Part shown: positions 63,101 to 64,000 of the stretch, one piece after another
Layout: every line of letters starts with the position of its first letter
How positions within the stretch are numbered: position 1 is the stretch's first letter
DNA from: Colius striatus
Lineage: Eukaryota; Chordata; Aves; Coliiformes; Coliidae
NCBI RefSeq assembly: GCF_028858725.1
Contig: NC_084763.1
Coordinates: 54,196,152-54,260,151, forward strand
Length of the DNA stretch: 64,000 nucleotides
Direction: 5' to 3'
Position numbers and translations under genes: made by a program
Notes under the pieces: generated by a model
The model's input: the letters and a program-made list of their open reading frames with translations, nothing else
What the model was told of the DNA's origin: nothing
Databases searched by the model: none

Positions 63101-64000
63101 AACTTTTGAGAGCATTTACTTTCTGGCAGCCTGGGTCCTCAACTGTCTCGTTTTCAGAGGATTGTGATGCAGACTTCTTTTTACAGATGGAACCAAGTTG
63201 CTTGTCACAAACATCCGTTGCCCAGTATCCATACTGGAAAAGCAGGGAGAAGAAATGAGTTTAAAATGGGTCATTCATAAATAAATGGAAATTAATGTTT
63301 TCCTCATTCTTCACTGCAAGGCCCACTGAAGTATGTAACTTAGGAAGGCTGTAGGATCATTTATGGCTTTGTTTTTTAAGACACACATATGTCAGGATTA
63401 GTTTAAGATCCACTTGATGCAGTTTTGAGATGAAAGAAGGAATTAAATAACATCTTGAAGTCTCATCATTACTTGCTGGTGTAACTATCTATTTAATAGG
63501 AGGATTTGAAAGGATACATTTCATCTGGGGCTAATGGATCTGCATGTAGAGCAGATTATTTCACTGCATGTCTTGAAAAAAAGATCAATGAAACTGAAGT
63601 AATGCCCATATGAGGGTGTTGCAGTAAATCTAACAAGGAGAAGACTCTGGAAATGAGTGATTTTTTTTCATAAGGGAATTATGTAAAAGATAAAGTTAAA
63701 ATAGGAGCTTTTTTCTCCCCATAAAATCTGGTTTAGGATCAATTCTATTGATGCCACATACTGACAAACATCAATATTGTTCTATGCTACAACAATTCCT
63801 TCAATAACACCATTTCTTTCATATCAGCATTTTCAATGTGTTTCTTTTAAAATTCATGACACTTTTTGTGTATGTGCATGCACACACATGCATGTAAATC
63901 TGCCCAACAATCATGTCTTGCAAGAAAATGAAGCTTGTGAGTCAAATAGAAATACTGTAGAACTTTAGGTTAGATATTTAACAGGTACATGTTCACTTTA
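38860..64000 (-). CDS. MRC1L: MRC1-like receptor, copy 2 (partial: exons 9-30)
   Basis: Second mannose-receptor-family gene; its 5' part (signal peptide, cysteine-rich, FNII, CTLD1 and most of CTLD2) lies beyond the right edge. Twenty-two exons in the window assemble into 976 codons plus a TAA stop with all phases consistent. It runs from the end of CTLD2 through CTLD8, stalk, membrane segment and a 45-residue tail, the same tail length as human MRC1. CTLD4 keeps EPN and WND and so is a predicted calcium-dependent mannose/fucose/GlcNAc-type site; CTLD5 keeps EPN but reads WKD. The tail ends NEHSAV, like the mammalian NEHSVI, which suggests one of the tail-conserved avian paralogues (MRC1L-A/-B type). 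CR1 fragments lie in three introns. Confidence 0.93.
39499..39528 (-). CDS. MRC1L: MRC1L copy 2 exon 29: stalk
   Basis: A 30-nt exon encoding [10 protein letters not shown], linking CTLD8 to the membrane. Acceptor TTTGACAG, donor GTAGGG; phase 1 at both ends. It lacks the Thr-rich character of the copy 1 stalk. Confidence 0.82.
41117..41284 (-). CDS. MRC1L: MRC1L copy 2 exon 28: CTLD8, end
   Basis: Encodes [32 protein letters not shown] and [11 protein letters not shown]. Acceptor ATATTAG, donor GTAAGT. Confidence 0.93.
42480..42596 (-). CDS. MRC1L: MRC1L copy 2 exon 27: CTLD8, middle
   Basis: Encodes [20 protein letters not shown] and [13 protein letters not shown]. Acceptor CTCATAG, donor GTAACT. 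Confidence 0.92.
43628..43774 (-). CDS. MRC1L: MRC1L copy 2 exon 26: CTLD8, first part
   Basis: Encodes [32 protein letters not shown] and CIQSG. Acceptor CTTTTAG, donor GTAATT. Confidence 0.93.
45102..45267 (-). CDS. MRC1L: MRC1L copy 2 exon 25: CTLD7, second half
   Basis: Encodes [36 protein letters not shown] and the closing VCEKSD. Acceptor ATTTCAG, donor GTAAGC. Loop motif EPK, as in copy 1. Confidence 0.92.
45999..46487 (+). mobile_element. CR1 LINE 3' fragment between copy 2 exons 24 and 25
   Basis: Plus-oriented CR1 from the ORF2 end through the tail (GGTCCCTTCCAACCCCTATT, CTGTGATCCTGTG). It lies antisense to the receptor gene and close to exon 24. Confidence 0.9.
46604..46833 (-). 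CDS. MRC1L: MRC1L copy 2 exon 24: CTLD7, first half
   Basis: Encodes [33 protein letters not shown] and [10 protein letters not shown]. Acceptor CCCTACAG, donor GTAAGA. A CR1 copy ends about 117 bases from the 3' splice end of this exon. Confidence 0.93.
48273..48375 (-). CDS. MRC1L: MRC1L copy 2 exon 23: CTLD6, end
   Basis: Encodes [17 protein letters not shown] and [17 protein letters not shown]. Acceptor CCCTAG, donor GTAAGT. Same length (103 nt) as copy 1 exon 23 but without the duplicated acceptor. Confidence 0.91.
48868..49435 (-). mobile_element. CR1 LINE fragment between copy 2 exons 22 and 23
   Basis: Reversed terminus CATAGAATGGTAGGGGTTGG at 48870 followed by the full CR1 3' region to the GACCTGCTGGCAACACT block. 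Confidence 0.92.
49583..49761 (-). CDS. MRC1L: MRC1L copy 2 exon 22: CTLD6, middle
   Basis: Encodes [35 protein letters not shown] and GRYSTRQ. Acceptor TTTTAATAG, donor GTAAAT. Confidence 0.92.
50375..50489 (-). CDS. MRC1L: MRC1L copy 2 exon 21: CTLD6, first part
   Basis: Encodes [38 protein letters not shown]. Acceptor CCTGCAG, donor GTATGC, phase 1 end. Confidence 0.92.
51506..51645 (-). CDS. MRC1L: MRC1L copy 2 exon 20: CTLD5 end (WKD) and CTLD6 start
   Basis: Encodes [19 protein letters not shown], a linker, then [13 protein letters not shown]. The usual WND calcium-ligand motif reads WKD, with Lys replacing the Asn ligand. Acceptor ATTTCCAG, donor GTGTGG. Confidence 0.91.
51933..52030 (-). 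CDS. MRC1L: MRC1L copy 2 exon 19: CTLD5 with EPN motif
   Basis: Encodes [20 protein letters not shown] and [16 protein letters not shown] and the Glu before the Cys are present. Acceptor CTTTCAG, donor GTGAGT. Confidence 0.92.
52911..52978 (-). CDS. MRC1L: MRC1L copy 2 exon 18: CTLD5, core
   Basis: A 68-nt exon encoding [18 protein letters not shown] and DQKF. Acceptor TTGTCTCAG, donor GTGAGT; joins exon 19 in phase 2. Confidence 0.9.
53467..53630 (-). CDS. MRC1L: MRC1L copy 2 exon 17: CTLD5, first part
   Basis: Encodes [37 protein letters not shown] and FLWKY. Acceptor CTTTCAG, donor GTAAGC. Confidence 0.93.
53729..53764 (-). CDS. MRC1L: MRC1L copy 2 exon 16: linker between CTLD4 and CTLD5
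   Basis: A 36-nt exon encoding [11 protein letters not shown], homologous to the copy 1 linker that shares LKPEP. Acceptor TTTCACAG, donor GTAGGA, phase 1 at both ends. Confidence 0.88.
53765..56012 (-). other. Intron of copy 2 between exons 15 and 16, no features seen
   Basis: About 2.2 kb of AT-rich intron. No coding, RNA gene or recognisable CR1 sequence seen. Confidence 0.55.
56013..56157 (-). CDS. MRC1L: MRC1L copy 2 exon 15: CTLD4 end with EPN/WND sugar site
   Basis: Encodes [20 protein letters not shown] and [20 protein letters not shown], the Glu before the Cys, and WND are all present: the set of calcium and sugar ligands in the functional CTLD4 of mammalian MRC1. Acceptor CAACCCAG, donor GTATGA. 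Confidence 0.94.
56760..56847 (-). CDS. MRC1L: MRC1L copy 2 exon 14: CTLD4, middle
   Basis: Encodes [20 protein letters not shown] and TWIDGSP. Acceptor TATTTTAG, donor GTGAGT, phase 0 end. Same length (88 nt) as in copy 1. Confidence 0.92.
57971..58098 (-). CDS. MRC1L: MRC1L copy 2 exon 13: CTLD4, first part
   Basis: Encodes [20 protein letters not shown] and [15 protein letters not shown]. Acceptor CCTCAATAG, donor GTGAGT, phase 2 end. Same length (128 nt) as in copy 1. Confidence 0.92.
59161..59718 (-). mobile_element. CR1 LINE fragment between copy 2 exons 12 and 13
   Basis: Reversed terminus TCATAGAATCATGAAATGG, CR1 3' region, and an ORF2 end readable on the minus strand ([16 protein letters not shown]). 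Confidence 0.92.
59925..60112 (-). CDS. MRC1L: MRC1L copy 2 exon 12: CTLD3 end and CTLD4 start
   Basis: Encodes [20 protein letters not shown], a Pro/Ala-rich linker, then [16 protein letters not shown]. Acceptor ATCACAAAG, donor GTAAGT. The linker ([10 protein letters not shown]) is more GC-rich than the surrounding exons. Confidence 0.92.
60952..61100 (-). CDS. MRC1L: MRC1L copy 2 exon 11: CTLD3, middle
   Basis: Encodes [33 protein letters not shown] and [10 protein letters not shown]. Acceptor CATTTCAG, donor GTAAGC. Same length (149 nt) as in copy 1. Confidence 0.93.
61912..62027 (-). CDS. MRC1L: MRC1L copy 2 exon 10: CTLD3, first part
   Basis: Encodes [39 protein letters not shown]. 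Acceptor TTGTTACAG, donor GTAGGA. Confidence 0.92.
63120..63233 (-). CDS. MRC1L: MRC1L copy 2 exon 9: CTLD2 end and linker
   Basis: Encodes [19 protein letters not shown], a Ser/Glu-rich linker and the first Cys of CTLD3. Acceptor TTTTCCAG, donor GTAAAT. It is the most upstream exon of copy 2 in the window; nothing further coding is visible from 63234 to 64000. Confidence 0.9.

Overview
This is vertebrate nuclear DNA, most likely from a bird. Coding sequence occurs as short exons with GT/AG splice sites and CR1 retrotransposon fragments are scattered throughout. The gene content matches the expanded mannose-receptor (MRC1-like) array known in birds and turtles. Nothing bacterial (operons, ribosome binding sites, CRISPR) is present.

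Layout. Positions 1-7000 are intergenic: a probable repeat fragment at the left edge, two CR1 copies and an isolated CpG island at about 3.75-4.25 kb. From 7.65 to 36.39 kb, on the minus strand, lies a complete MRC1-like gene (copy 1). I assembled 29 coding exons by hand; all splice phases agree and they give an open frame of 1304 codons. About 2.5 kb upstream, from 38.86 kb to beyond the right edge, lies a second MRC1-like gene (copy 2) in the same orientation. Its exons 9-30 are in the window (976 codons plus stop, frame intact) and its exons 1-8 lie past 64 kb. Exons are numbered on the 30-exon human MRC1 scheme.

Both genes encode type I membrane receptors built from eight C-type lectin-like domains (CTLDs), a transmembrane segment and a short tail. 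In mammals such receptors act in macrophage endocytosis of mannosylated glycans. Copy 1 departs from the family in three ways. It has no recognisable cysteine-rich (ricin-B-like) exon: the signal-peptide exon and the fibronectin type II exon join in frame. Its CTLD4 has lost the EPN/WND sugar-binding signature. Its 31-residue tail has no aromatic endocytosis motif. Copy 2 keeps EPN/WND in CTLD4 and a 45-residue tail ending NEHSAV, close to the mammalian tail. In CTLD5 the situation reverses: copy 1 keeps EPN and WND, while copy 2 has WKD. The two receptors therefore seem to have kept different lectin sites.

Introns hold CR1 fragments, a 1.36-kb LTR-like element inside copy 1 (19.16-20.52 kb), and a 38-bp tandem duplication that copies the 3' splice site of copy 1 exon 23. 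Intron stretches not listed individually showed no gene, RNA gene or recognisable repeat by eye.
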